A DNA stretch of 64,000 nt from Prototheca cutis (taxonomy: Eukaryota > Chlorophyta > Trebouxiophyceae > Chlorellales > Chlorellaceae): positions 33,344 through 97,343 of the forward strand of contig BCIH01000005.1 of the NCBI GenBank assembly GCA_002897115.2, read 5' to 3'. This document shows, one piece after another, positions 10,223-22,153 of the stretch. Position 1 is the first letter of the stretch. Every line of letters begins with the position of its first letter. The notes beneath the pieces are model-generated. The model saw only the letters and a list, made by a program, of their open reading frames with translations, was not told where the DNA came from and made no database searches. Made by a program: the position numbers and the translations under genes.

Positions 10223-13200
10223 TCAGCCATGGCCCTGGGTCATGCGTTGGAGCTGTTCGCGCAGCGTGGGGTCCATGGCCGCCAGCGCCAATCCGAGCGC
10301 CTGTGTGCCATGTACCCCAGCGGCGGCTTCGAGCTGCGCGGCGACGAACCCTCCCAGGCGAGTTGTCCGAACCGGGTCGACGGCCCACAGGGCGTCCCTC
10401 CGCCGCCCTTCGCCATCGGCCTCTTCGCTGTCGACGATCGCGCCATCGTCATGCGCTGAGCTGGTGGGCAAAAAATCGAGGCGCAGGTGCTCGCGCCCAC
10501 CCGCGCCGCTTTCTTCAGTTTCAAACCACACAGCCGTAAGGTGCGCGGCCGCGGGCTCCAGCGCCGCCTCCAGCAGCCCGGGCACGGGCAGCGCTAGCAG
10601 GCTCGCCAGGCCCATCGCGGCTAGCACGCGCATGCCAGGCCGGCCGATGGCGTCAAACCGCGAAATCCAGGTCTCGGCCAGCCGCCGTGCCGAGCCGGGG
10701 TCCTCCAGCGCCGCATGCAGAGCGGCTGCTGGGCCCAGCGCCAGCATCGCCCGGCTCAGCGCGCACAGTGCGGGTGCCGCGCCCAGCGCTCCCAACGCGC
10801 CCGGGGAACCCTCGTCGGCCAACAGCCGTGAGCTCAGTGCGCGCAACGCGGACGCCAAGGTCGCCGCACTGGTCGCCATTGCTCCTGCCGTTGTTGATGG
10901 GCCGCCACCCGCGGAACCCACGCCATTGACGGCTGTCCCATCACCTTCAGGCCGCAGCTGCGTGGCAATGGCGACAACAGCACTGGCGGCGGCCACGCCT
11001 CGGTCGTTGGTGTCGCGGAGCCAGGAGCTCAGCGTGCACAGCAGGGCCGTGCCCTGCTCCGACAGCAGGAAAGCGTGCCCGCCAAGCAACAGGCCAGACG
11101 CCGCAATGTTGCTGCCCACTGCCACATGCTCTGTGCTGGCCCCAAGCACGGGGGTCCAGGCCCCGTACCACAGCTCTCCCAGGAGCGGCGAGCTCGAATC
11201 TGGGCATGAACGAAGGGGGGGTTGATCGATTGTTTGTTTCCTTGTTTCTTTTTACAGCTGCTCCCTCAAAACAAAACAAAAAAATAACAACATAAAATAA
11301 AATAAAACAGGGCACACCTGTGCAGAGGGCGCCATGGCCTGGGGCGCAGCGCAGCGCGACCAGCCAGGTCTGGAGGGCGTCTTCCACCAGTCCCGGGTCC
11401 CCCGCCGACACGAGCGCCGACCGTAGCGCGGGCACGAGCAGTGGGTACGCCGCAGGCGAGCCTGAGCCCAGGGCAAACACGAGTCTCGTCAGCGTTCCCA
11501 GCACCTGCATGCCCAACAGGGGGGCGCTGGTGCTGGCCTTGGCCCACAGCCCCGGCAACAGTGTTAGTAATCCTGGTGCAAAGGGTGCTGCCCCGTCGGC
11601 CAGACGGTCAATCACTGAGTTCAACAGATGGAACGCCTACAAGAGGGGGGTTGTGGGTGCAGGGGATGGGGATGTTGAGACAGGCCTCTCAGAGAGCAGC
11701 GGAGACGTGTTTGAGGGAGTTTGGAAAAGCCAATCCAGTTAAAGTGTACCCCACCAATTCAACCACGGCACACCTGAAGTTGGCTGTCCAGTTCGGTGAC
11801 GTCCTGGAGAAGGCCCGCCAGCGCGTCAAAGCAGGCCGGCACAAACGGAAGGAACGGCGCCTCCTCAAAGCCCCTGCAGCAGATGTCGTGCGATGCAAGG
11901 CATGCGAGGTGCAGATGATTGCAAGATAAATTTACAACTCCACAGGGACTGTCTAACCCCCCTTCTTCCCCACCAACCAAACCAACAGTCTCTCTCTCTC
12001 TCTCACCAGTCTTCTACCAGGGCTGTGAGGGTGACGAGCGCCGCAAGCCGGATTGCCAGGTCAGCATCCCGTCCCAGCGCGCAGAGCATGGCCTCGTACA
12101 GCGGCGGCCGGTCCTCGGGCCGCAGCACGCCCAGCCAGTAGCTGGGCAGCAGCAGTGCCTGGCGCCGCACGGCGTCCGGGGACGAAACCGCCGTGGGCCC
12201 GCCCCGGGCTTCGACCAGCAGCGTCGAGTGCAGCCAGCCCCGAAAGTCAACAGCACCATGGAGTTGGTCGGCTGCAACCGCCGCCAGCCGGTACACGGCC
12301 TCCTTGTGCAGCAGGTCCATGCCAGGCTGGCAAGCAGTTGCCAGCAGTTCCGAGGCGATAGGCGCCAACTCCTCGCGGTGACCCTGTTGGGTGAGTAATT
12401 GGTGGAGCCGTGGGTTGACCGCGGTGAGATGGGTGCACATACCACCACCACTGCTAGCAAAGCCTGCGTTGCCCCCTTCCCTTGCTCCCCACACACAACT
12501 CCAAATACCTCGAACAGAGCGACGGCGAGGTTTTCTGCGCAGCCGTGCGTGCTTTCCTCCCAGGCCGTGGTCATCATCTCATGGTGAAAGGCCTCCGGTG
12601 CGGCGGACCAGTCGGCCAGCTCCTCCCGCGACAGTGGGAACCGATCGGCGACGAGCGCACGGAGCAGTGCCCCCCGCCGCCCGCCCTGCGCCCACCATCC
12701 CTCCAGCCCTGCGCGGACCTGCGCGGCCATGTCGGCCTGCTGCCCGACCTGCCGCCGCGCGGCCAGGTTGAGCGACAATGCCGCGCTGACCCCCGCATAC
12801 GAAGGGCAGCACAGCACCTGGTGCGTCAGCGCCAGCGCCCGCCGGGTCAATAGTGCTTGAAGTTCAGAGTCGTCCTCGGCACAGATGGTCTCACCCCGGT
12901 TGACGATGAACCCCGTCATCCACTCCAACAATGGCAACAGCGTTCCGGACGGCCAGAAACTCCTTCGTTGACGAACAGCGAGTGGTATGGCTGTTTTTGT
13001 GCGTGTTTTTGTAAGTTTTGAAGAGCAAAGGTAGCGACAAGGGGCAAATTCCATGCATGCACACCATAAACCTCCAGTGCAATCGATTGCCGTAATCCCC
13101 CCTCACCGCGCACACACACCACAGTCCCAGCAACCAGCCATTGGCGTACCAAGGGTGCACCTCTTGCAGCCGACGCAGCGTCTTGAGCAGGCGTCCAGTG

Positions 13201-14680
13201 GCTTGCGCCGCTGACTCGGCACGCAGCGTGCTCAGCGTGCGCAACGCGGCCAGCAGCGCGGGCAGCGCGTTCACGACGGGCGCAGGGCAAGCCAGCGTCC
13301 GGGCGTCTGAAGGTGAGCCATGGCTCAGCAGTCGGCCCAGGCACTTGAGCAGCAGCTGCCAGCGTTCACCCGCTGCATGTGCTTCGGGCGGCGACCCGGC
13401 CGCCGCGGCCGCTAGCTCAGCCGTGGCGGGGCCGAGCTTGGGTGCCAGCGCGGGGAGCACCAGGGCCGCGGCCTCTTCAAAGGCCCGAACGTCCGACTGC
13501 AGCCGCTTGGAAGCCAGTTCCTTTAACACGACATGCAGTGCCAGCATCCATCGCTGCTCTGCATTTCGGAGGTGGGGACATTGGCAGGGGCTGTTGTAGA
13601 GGTCTGTGCTGGCAATTTCACCTGCGCTTCGATGCCACGGCAATCCCACCGCACCCTGGTGCGCACACCTGCGAGGGACGACCCCGCACCGAGCAGCCTC
13701 GACAGCACTGTCGGAAACAGGTCTTGCCATTGCTTGGGGTAGTCGGCCCGCGCCACTTTAGCAATGCTCACGCACACTTGCACTGCGAGCTGCAGGGCCA
13801 TTGGTTGGTGGAAAAGTGTATGTCAATGGCATGTATCCTATGTCCCGGAGGACGCAGCCACCATGCATTCACTGCGGCCTTCCGCATCTCGCATCCCAGG
13901 TTCTGTGGGCAGAGCGCAGAGTGTGTGCCCCTTGTCCCGGCGATCATGACAACAGCAGCAGCCGCTCAAACACACTGGCACCTGTCTATCAGGGACGGGC
14001 ACGAGGTCCAGCAGCCTGGCCCGCAGGTGAGCCTTCTCCTCTGTAGACACAGCCCTGTGTGTAGAGATGTGCGAGGCAGCGCGCGTTTGGAGTGCACGTC
14101 AATGACAAACATCTCATGGATCATGCACCGCCAGCACTGTGCGCTGAAAGGAACAGCGAAGGCTCACACTAGTGGCAGCTCCCATCCACAGGAAGCGACA
14201 CCAGAAAACAACCCCAGCCCGGTGCGACACCATCAAAGCACAAACGGCGCACCCCGGCTGCGTGGTGCGCCAGTGCCGTATGATTGTGTTCTTCAGCTGC
14301 AGCACAGCAATCCATCGGCAGGAAGGGTCTGCCTCCTGAGAAGCGACAATCTCCTGCCACCACCAGGGGAGCACCAGGATGCATGGCGACGTATTGAGGG
14401 GGTTATTGCAGTGACAAGCTGTCCCCAGAGCCTGCCACCGCAAGCATGATGGGGCATCCCCAAACTCTGCCCATCCTGGCTCCCAATGCTCTGGGCATCA
14501 AGCACCAGACCAGGCAGCCCTCGGGCGGGGACGCACCGCAAGGCAGGAGCAGTAGGCTGGTCTTGTGGCCAGGGCTCCCAGCTCCCCTTCAGCTGCCTTC
14601 TGGATCGCAGGGTCGGGGCTGATGGCTGCGAGGAGGACCTGCTGCAGGCCAGGGATGTCTGCTGGCGTCAGCCCCGCCAT
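10223..14680 (-). CDS. IPO11: Importin-11-like karyopherin beta
   Basis: Nuclear transport receptor; animal importin-11 carries UBE2E ubiquitin-conjugating enzymes and ribosomal protein L12 into the nucleus (family knowledge). The N-terminus MAGLTPADIPGLQQVLLAAI at 14680 is the importin-beta N-terminal region. It is followed by SCRWIAVLQLKNTIIRHWR (about 14310), QLAVQVCVSIAKVARADYPK (about 13770) with QWQDLFPTVL, and LHVVLKELASKRLQSDVRAF (about 13500). This order and wording match importin-11 better than other beta-karyopherins (recalled similarity). The remainder is Ala/Leu-rich HEAT-repeat sequence spread over many exons to the TGA at 10223-10225. It is long (4.5 kb) with perhaps ten or more exons that I have not fully delimited. 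It shares a divergent promoter region with eIF3i. Confidence 0.8.
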
Positions 14681-15072
14681 GCTTCAGGGAGGCCTTCCCT
14701 GGGGCCCCCCCAAGTCGTGCCTCCCGGCTTGCAGACGTTGCCGGTCAAGGTCTGGATCAATGTCAGGCAATCATGATTTCGATGTAGATATTGCATTGAT
14801 ACTCAGTGTGTGTGCTCCACGAGGTCAATGCATGCCCATGGCCAGGGCAGGGGCCCCACCGCCGCTGAGATCAGTTCTGCCGGCCGGCAGAGCCACGACC
14901 GGCATCCGTGGGTGGCGGAGGCGCGAACCCATTCAAGCTCGGTGCACGGCGGGTCTCAGCCGAGAAGGGCGCCCATTTCCTGCTGTACACCCGACATTTA
15001 TTCATAATCAGGAGAGAATAAAGACGCTTGGGAAGCGCGCCGTCTCGCCGTCCCTGCTGCCATCACCGCAGC
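14681..15072. other. Divergent promoter region, importin-11 / eIF3i
   Basis: About 390 bp between two divergent start codons; it should contain both promoters and 5' UTRs. No TATA box or other specific element can be supported. Confidence 0.35.
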
Positions 15073-16469
15073 ATGCGGCCGTACGTGCTTCAGGGCCACT
15101 CGCGGCCGCTGAATCAAGTCAAGTACGTGTCGATTGAGGGCATATTGAGCGATGGATTCCTGATGCGCGCGTGGCCATGCGGGACAGTGGTTGTCCTCGC
15201 GAATGCCGTGATGGTCGGGGTGCCGTCATGGGGATGAGAGGCCTTCCACTCAGCGCTGGTCGTCTGGTGATCCATGGTGCAGGTACAACAGGGAGGGAGA
15301 TCTGCTGATCACCTGTGGAAAGGTGCGGAAAAGCTCTGTTGAGAGCGAACGGCTGCACAGCCTGGGCAGCAGTGGATGCTGTTTGCAACGAGGATGGGGC
15401 AGATGGCCGCCCACCAGGCAGGCACGGATGACTCAACTCACGCCCGCCTCGCTTCCTCCCTACAGGACAAGGTCGTGAACTTGTGGTGGACAGAGGATGG
15501 CCAGCGTGCCGGCACATTCAATGGCCACACTGGTGCCGTGTGGACGACAGATATCTCCTGTGAGTATGAATGGGCGGGCAGGGGTTGGGCAGAGGGCACC
15601 CTTTGGGGGGGGATCATTCTGGAAATCTCAATCTCTCTGCCCATGACTTTGTTGTGCCTCCAACTCACAAACCCACAGACGACAGCAGCCGGCTGTTGAC
15701 GGGCGGAGCTGACAGCCAGGTGATTCTGTGGGACGCTTCAAACGGCACGGAAGAGTTCCGGTTCCGGTTCCAGGAGCCCTGCCGCGCGGTGAAGTTTAGC
15801 GTGGGCGAGCAGTTTGCGGCCGCGAGCAGCGACCCGTTCATGCAGTCTGTCTCCGCGGTCCGCATCCTCCGCATCGCGGCCGACCCTGCGGAGCAGAGCG
15901 CCGAGCCCGTGGCAACGCTGACCGGCCCCCGTGGCCGTATCTCCCGCGTGGAGTGGACCGACGCCAACCGCACGTTGCTCACGGCCAGTGAGGACGGCTG
16001 CTTGCGGCGCTGGGATGTGGAGACGGGCAAGGAGCTGGCCTGCGAGAAGATCCACGACAAGAACATCCAGGACATGCAGCTGTCGGCCGACGGCACGCAC
16101 GGCGTCACTGCGTCCGTCGACTGCTCCGCAAAGCTGTTTGATGTGCAGACCCTGCAGGTCATGAAGACGTACCAGAGCACCGTCCCCGTCAACTCGGCCG
16201 CGCTGTCCCCGCTCTACGACCACATCCTCATGGGCGGAGGCCAAGACGCCTCCCAGGTGACCACGACCTCCTCGCGGGCCGGCAGGTTTGAGGCACGCTT
16301 CTTCCACAAGGTGTTTGCCGAGGAGTTTGGCAACGTGCGTGGCCATTTCGGACCCATCAATGCCGTCGCGTTCTCCCCCGACGGCACTGGGTTTGTTTCG
16401 GGAGGAGAGGAGGGCTACGTCCGCCTCCACCACTTTGACGCCGACTACTTCACCACCAAGTTCTTCTGA
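15073..16469 (+). CDS. EIF3I: Eukaryotic translation initiation factor 3 subunit I
   Basis: WD40 beta-propeller subunit of the eIF3 complex in cytoplasmic translation initiation. Exon 1 (15073-15122) encodes MRPYVLQGHSRPLNQVK, the family's conserved opening. Exon 2 (about 15284-15322) gives YNREGDLLITCGK, and exon 3 (from about 15468) DKVVNLWWTEDGQRAGTFNG with HTGAVWTTDIS. A long last exon from about 15679 carries SRLLTGGADSQVILWDASNG and further WD blades, ending HHFDADYFTTKFF plus TGA at 16467-16469. The C-terminal phrase GHFGPINAVAFSPDGTGFVS and the FHKVFAEEFGN segment are diagnostic of eIF3i (TRIP-1). All visible splice sites are GT-AG and phases agree. It is the first of three consecutive plus-strand translation-related genes. 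Confidence 0.96.
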
Positions 16470-17117
16470 GCTGGATGGATTGGCGGAATACGGGGAGCAG
16501 GGTGCCGAGGTCGTGCCGGCTGATGTGGGAGTGCTCGCCGCCTCTGCTGCCTGAACAGCTCACGCATGGCGTGACCCCTGGAGAGAGTCCTTGGGGAGCC
16601 CTCGCCCGAGGCCGGACAGGGAGTCCCAGCCTGAGCCCGATGCAGCACAGCATTCAACGCCCAGGAAATGGATCCTCCCGCAATCCCTTTGGAAAGGTTG
16701 CAGGACCAATCACCCCCCCGGCATGCGCACCCATAGCCTCATACGTGGGCCATGGTCCTTGCAAGGACAAGATGATGATGACGACAATGGAGTGTGGTGC
16801 AGACTTGCATGAGATGCGCTTGGCTGCTGTAAGAATCGTTCCTCAGCTTACAATTCAGGCAGTCTGGGGGGAATTGATGGCCGGAGCACAGATTCACAGC
16901 GAGGGTAGCCATGGTTGATGGTTGATAGGGGACGGGGCTGTGCCAAACCCACCCACCCGATACCTTGCATGCCACAGTATCGGCACATGCTTGGCAGTCG
17001 AACCACCCAACAAGATTTTCTCCACGTATTTCCACCTGTTTGATGAAAGGAATTGGTTGCAGCATGGTGATTGCCTAGGAAGGCAAGCGCAGCAGGAGCC
17101 ATTGTTACCGTGCAGTC
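16470..17117. other. Intergenic, eIF3i to THUMPD1
   Basis: Tandem-orientation spacer of about 650 bp holding the eIF3i 3' UTR and the promoter of the next gene. I see no repeat, RNA or extra coding exon. Confidence 0.35.
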
Positions 17118-18408
17118 ATGGCGACAGACCAATCGCTGACGGACGCCGGTCTAGAGAGGGACGAGGGTCGGCGCGATGGCGAGGTGCACATCGATGGGGC
17201 CCTCCGGCGCGCTGCCGAAATGGAGATGCGCCGGAGCGCACAGCCCAAGGCCAAGCGGCAGAAACGGGGGGATGTCGGCCGCTTCAACTACGCCGCCACC
17301 GCCGAGCTGCGGACGGGGATGGTTGGATTCCTACTCACTTCCATCATGGAGAGGTAGGAGGGCTGGAAGGCATACTGCACGATGCATCGTATATGGGCCG
17401 ATGTAGTGAATGCATGTGCTTGGGACCTGTCAGTGCTCGCCCACCGAGCAAACGTTGAGGGTCCCTCCCAGCCTCCACCATCCATCCAGGGAGAAGAGTG
17501 CGTTGCAGGAGGGGGTGGTGCTGCTGGAAGCGACTCTCCAGCGCGTTAACCCGCCCACACTCACAAGCCTGGAGGGCCTGTCCAGCATCAAGCTTGCGGC
17601 ACGAGGTTTGTCTGGGTTGGCAGTCACCCACGACGCGGAGCTGTCTGTGGTGTGCCCGAGCCAAGGCCGCTTGCCGGCGCTCCAGTCCCTCGTCACTCGG
17701 CTGGCGCTGGCAGCTCTGGACGGCGCCGACCCCAGGCCTCGCTTTTTGCAACGCATCGCACCCGTCCAGACAACCTGCCCACCTGCCGCAGGTGCAGTTG
17801 AAGAAAGCGCGGCGCAGCTGGCGCAGGAGGCGGCGGGCTGGGACTGGCTGCGCACAGCAGTGGCCGGCTCGGCGGGCCAAGGACCTCTGCGCTTTGCCGT
17901 GGCCTACAAGCCCCGCGGCAGCGAAGCGGAACGTGCAGCTGCTGCAGCGGTGAAGGGGCCGTCATTAACTGTGGGAGAGACCCGCCAAGGGAACGACAGT
18001 GATGCGGCTACACCTGCCAATGGTGCGCAGTCGTCCGGGCTCAGCGCAGAGTCCCTGGTCCCCGCCCCGTCGTCGACCGACGGCAACAATGCAGAGCAAG
18101 TTGGAGGGGAAGAGAATGTGCCGACAGCAGGAGCAGCAACTCCGCAGGCCAAACCGTCAGCACCACTGGCAACCGACCGTGCACAGCTGACGACAGCGGC
18201 CGCTAGGGGCCTCGAGCGAGGTCTGCAGCCCTGGTTGTCACCGGGACAGGAGCTGCGGGTGGACCTCAAGGCACCAGACCTGGTGCTGCTAGTGGATCTG
18301 CTTCCTGTGCATGGCGGCGGGAAGTCAGCCATTGGCCTGGCCCTGGTCCCGGGCAGGGCCTGCAGCACCAAGCCCCGACTGGCCATCAAGAACGTGGGCA
18401 AGAGCTGA
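17118..18408 (+). CDS. THUMPD1: THUMP-domain tRNA acetylation adaptor (THUMPD1/TAN1)
   Basis: In yeast and humans Tan1/THUMPD1 works with the NAT10/Kre33 acetyltransferase to form N4-acetylcytidine in tRNA Ser and Leu. Exon 1 (17118-17353) gives a basic N-terminus and the family signature GRFNYAATAELRTGMVGFLL. Exon 2 (17490-18408) continues in frame with REKSALQEGVVLLE, a Ser/Ala/Pro-rich insert, and the THUMP-domain strand VDLKAPDLVLLVDLLPVHGG with KSAIGLALV near the C-terminus. The donor AG|GTAGGA and acceptor CCAG|G restore an Arg codon. The insert between the N-terminal motif and the THUMP strand (about residues 170-260) is low-complexity and probably disordered. A TGTAA at 18719-18723, about 310 nt past the stop, is a plausible green-algal poly(A) signal. 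Confidence 0.85.
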
Positions 18409-18849
18409 GCGCGCTTGTGCGTGTGGGGGGCGTTTGCTTGTGCCTTCCAATGGATGGCAGGCCTGCACACATTTCACTGAACACCTATGCCTTGGACCTG
18501 AGTCTGGCAGAGAAAAGACATGGTGATTCCGGACAGTAAGGGTGATGCATGGTGTGGTTATCAAAAGGAAAACCCGTGCGCTCGTGGAGAGCGCGGCGAC
18601 ACGGGAAGAGGGAAAAACACCAGGAAGGACACGCAAGCAAATTCCCACGCCATGCCACGACAATCCAAGTCTCATGGCGTGCATGCATTGGGTGCAATGT
18701 TTCTTTCTAGACCGTATGTGTAATTTGCGTATCGAAGCATCGCTCAACGGCTTACCACAAGCCAGAGTCTGATCACCTGTGCTCGTGTCGGGCCTGCCAA
18801 AGTTCAACTGGGTCGGGGGAACGGGTTGGCCGCAGTATCGCGCTCCGCC
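18409..18849. other. Intergenic, THUMPD1 to HBS1
   Basis: About 440 bp. It contains TGTAA at 18719-18723, the usual polyadenylation signal of green algae, in a suitable place for the THUMPD1 transcript. Nothing else is recognised. Confidence 0.35.
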
Positions 18850-21512
18850 ATGCGCAAGGGAACCAAGTTTTATGAGGAGGACTATGATGATGGATGGGAC
18901 GATGACTACGATGAGGAGGAGGAGGAGGCGCAGTGGTATGCCCAGGAAGAGACCAAGCACGCGGCCCCCCCGGCCAGGCCTCAGGGCCCTGCTGCCATGA
19001 CCAAGGGCCCAGCCCGACCGTCGGGCCCATCCGCCCTGGCCAAAGGCCTGAGCATGCCCCAGCAAGCCCCAGCCAACAAAGGAGCCGGTACGGTGGATGT
19101 TGGATGGGGGGGTTGCCGCGTGTCGGCCGGCAGAAAGCCAGCTCGCCCATACGCCCTCATGCGCCAATGCCCTCCCCTGCTTCACCCCCACCACTGCAGC
19201 GACCAAGGTTGCTGCCCAGGCAAAGATGGCTCAGCCTGGGGCAAAGTTTGCGTTTGACACGCCATCGCCCGATGACCTGGCGCTCCAGCGGCTCAAGGCT
19301 GGCGGGGCCAAGGCTGCTGCCAAGACGGCGAGCGACAAGCCGGCTCCAGCGCCTGCTGTCGAGGGCATCACCACGGCCCTGCAGCAGAAGCTGAGTCTGG
19401 GTGGCAGGGGTGGCGGAGCGGGCGGGGAGCCGGCTGAGACCAGCGCCGGAGCGGGCGGGCAAGCTGCCGAGAAACCAGTGACGAACCCTGCCCCTGTTAG
19501 GGAAGCAGTGGCGGTGCCTCGTCGACCGATGGCCGAGTACCGCCCATCCGCGGAGCTGGCCCGGGCGTGCTCGGCGGCAGTGGCTGCGGAGCGAAAGGCA
19601 GGCGCCAAGCCGAAACTGCACCTGGCCGTGCTTGGGCATGTCGATGCGGGAAAATCAACGCTCATGGGTCGCTTCCTGTTCGAGCTTGGACTCGTCAACC
19701 AGCGGACAGTGCACAAGACGCAGGCACGTGTTGGGAGGCGGCTTGTCGGGAGGCTGCGTGTGGGGGGGGCCATAGTCACACCATGCACACCATTCCAAAT
19801 TTCTAATGAGTCCGGTGACGACGTTCCTTCGTACATTCCACCGCCCATCCTGGCTACTATCTCTCATTTCCCTCCCTCTCCGGCCCATCCCTTACAACAG
19901 AAGGAGGCAGCTGCGGCTGGCAAGGCGTCCTTTGCCTGGGCCTGGATGCTGGACGAACGCCCCGAAGAGCGCGCTCGCGGCATCACCGTGGACGTCGCCA
20001 TGACCAGGTCGGTAGGGAGAAATTATTTGTGTCATGGGTGGGGGTGCGCTGCAGGGGTGAATGTGAATGACAGCGCATCCACACCGCACATCACCAGATA
20101 GGTATCCTGATGTGTCAAATGGCCTCCCCCAATCTGGCAGATTTGAGACAGCAGGGCGGCAGGTCACGCTGCTTGATGCCCCGGGGCACCGCGACTTTGT
20201 GCCTGCCATGATTGCAGGTGCAGCGCAAGCAGACGCAGCGCTGCTGGTCGTCGACTGCTCACCAGGTGCGTAGGGTGTGTGAGAGAGCGTGCCTCTTGGC
20301 CACGTCGCAAGCAGGCCTTCTTCCTTAATAACAGCAGCCGTCGACACACTCACATGTCCAGGCGGGTTTGAGGCTGGCTTTTCGCCCCCTGCCGGCCCGG
20401 GGTCAATCGGGGGCCAGACGCGGGAGCATGCGCAGCTGGCTCGGGCGCTGGGCATCTCGCAGCTGGCCGTGGTCGGGACCAAGCTGGACGTGCTGGGTGA
20501 CGCTGCAGCACAGCAAGCGCGGTTTGAAGACGTCCGCGCCCAGTTAGGGGCATTTCTCAAGACCGTCGGCTTCCCACCGGCTTCCGTCCAGTGGCTGCCG
20601 GCCACGGGGCCCACTGGAGACAACTTGCGGGCCCGGGGGCCTGATTCAACACTGGCGGCCTGGTGGCGGGGACCGACGCTGGAGGAAGCCATCGACCGGT
20701 TCCCACCCGCCGCAGGCACCCAAGATACGGGGACAGGGACGGAACCCGTTGATCAGAGGAGCACCAGTGGTAGTGATTTGTCCCCGGCAGCGCAGTTGCC
20801 GTTGCGGCTGGTGGTATCAGAGGCAGCACCCAGCAGGGCTGGCGTGGCTCTCAGCGGCCGCATCATGTCCGGTGCAGCCATGCCTGGCGCTGCCGTACTG
20901 GTGCAGCCCTCTGGGCAACGTGGCACAATAAAATCTGTAGACGGTGGTGCCACCGGCGCGGTGGCCCTGCCGGGCAGCACAGTCGAGGTGGTGGTGGCAG
21001 GGCTGGATGACCCAGGCGTCGTGGGACCGGGGACTGTGCTGTGCGATCCTGGGTTCCCCTGCCCAGCTGTCGCCGCCTTCCGGGCACGGGTACTCATGCT
21101 GGACTGCCCGGGGCCCATCTTGCCTGGCCAGCACGTGCGTTCAGCGGTGGATGGCCTGTTGCATGCTTGTTGGGTAAATAAAGTGGGGGTGACGGGCGCG
21201 TTATTGGTGAGGACTTGCTTGCCTTGCATCTGATTCGTTTGCTAACAGCCTCGTCCTTGCCACTCCATGTAGGTGTCAGTGCACTGTCACACGTCACGGG
21301 AGGGGGGGACGGTCCGGCGGCTGCAGGTGGAGGGGCCCTCGGGCCTTCGCGCCGCACGGTTCCTCCTGGCTGGGCAGCGTGCTGTCGTGGAAGTCGCCCT
21401 GACGCGACCGCTGGCCATGGATGCCGCGGCTGATGTGCCGGCGCTGGGCAGGGTGGTCCTGCGGGACGGCGGGCGCACCCTTGCCGCGGGGCTCGTGCTC
21501 GAGTGCTTGTGA
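18850..21512 (+). CDS. HBS1: HBS1-like translational GTPase (ribosome rescue)
   Basis: eRF3/EF-1alpha-like GTPase that partners with Dom34/Pelota to free stalled ribosomes. The start [20 protein letters not shown] gives the acidic Tyr/Asp N-terminus typical of HBS1. An Ala/Pro-rich linker leads to the G domain: G1 [13 protein letters not shown] (about 19637), switch I region [12 protein letters not shown] (about 19972), G3 [16 protein letters not shown] (about 20178), G4 region [10 protein letters not shown] (about 20470). Domains II and III follow, with [20 protein letters not shown] and, after a last intron, [12 protein letters not shown], ending LVLECL plus TGA. G4 reads TKLD where translational GTPases normally have NKxD; GTKLD is the Rho-family form, so nucleotide binding may persist. 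At least six exons, all GT-AG. eRF3 is less likely because the N-terminus and C-terminus fit HBS1. Confidence 0.85.
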
Positions 21513-22153
21513 TGGGTTGGCTTTTGCCTGTTCTACACGCACAGGAATTGTGCGAATTGCAATATATTCGGTGAAAAGGCTGCAAGACGGAGCGCGGGTA
21601 GCCGGACAGACATTGTGTGTGCGAAGACACCTTGGGCCTATTCCAACATGCCGGCTGGATGGCAGGCCGGTCGGCACATTCCGCCGGGCACAGACCGGGG
21701 GGCGGCATGGGCCGAAACGAAATAGGCGATTCCTTAATGGTCCCATGAGAATGCGACATCGTTTTTGAACGCATTAAGAAGCTGTATGAATTCCGTAGAA
21801 ACGTTTCCAATGGGGAGTCACAGCACCCACCACCAGGACATGTGAACATCGAGCTTGGTTGCCCAGTTCGGGGCCGGCACGCCTCCCCCTTCATAGGGAC
21901 CTCTGTGAGCTCCCAGAGATACAATGATAAGTTCATGGATCCCGAAATCTTGGTTCAAGCGGTTCCCTCGCTGGCGGCGACTCGAATCCGCCGTGAATCC
22001 CGGCGGCGAGCGGGCGGCCGAGGAACCCACGGGCGCTTGCGTCCGAATCCATCCCGAACTGGGCGATGACTCGGCATCCATTGCCAAACAAGTCACCAGG
22101 TGCTCTTGGGTGTGCTGAGAGCCCGTACTGGGACCTGGGTAGGGGCGTCGCTC
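21513..22153. other. Intergenic, HBS1 to CD36-like gene
   Basis: About 640 bp. It holds the HBS1 3' UTR and the upstream region of the next gene. An open minus-strand frame across 21818-22165 has no recognisable similarity. A GGATTCGAGT segment near 21993 looks like a T-arm but no tRNA cloverleaf can be built around it. Confidence 0.35.

Noticed and set aside
10062..11225. Plus-strand 387-codon frame in the importin-11 region
   Set aside because: Ser/Ala/Arg-rich antisense shadow of the importin-11 coding exons.
21960..22050. tRNA-like T-arm (GGCGGATTCGAGTCGCC on the minus strand)
   Set aside because: No acceptor stem, D-arm or anticodon arm can be formed around it.
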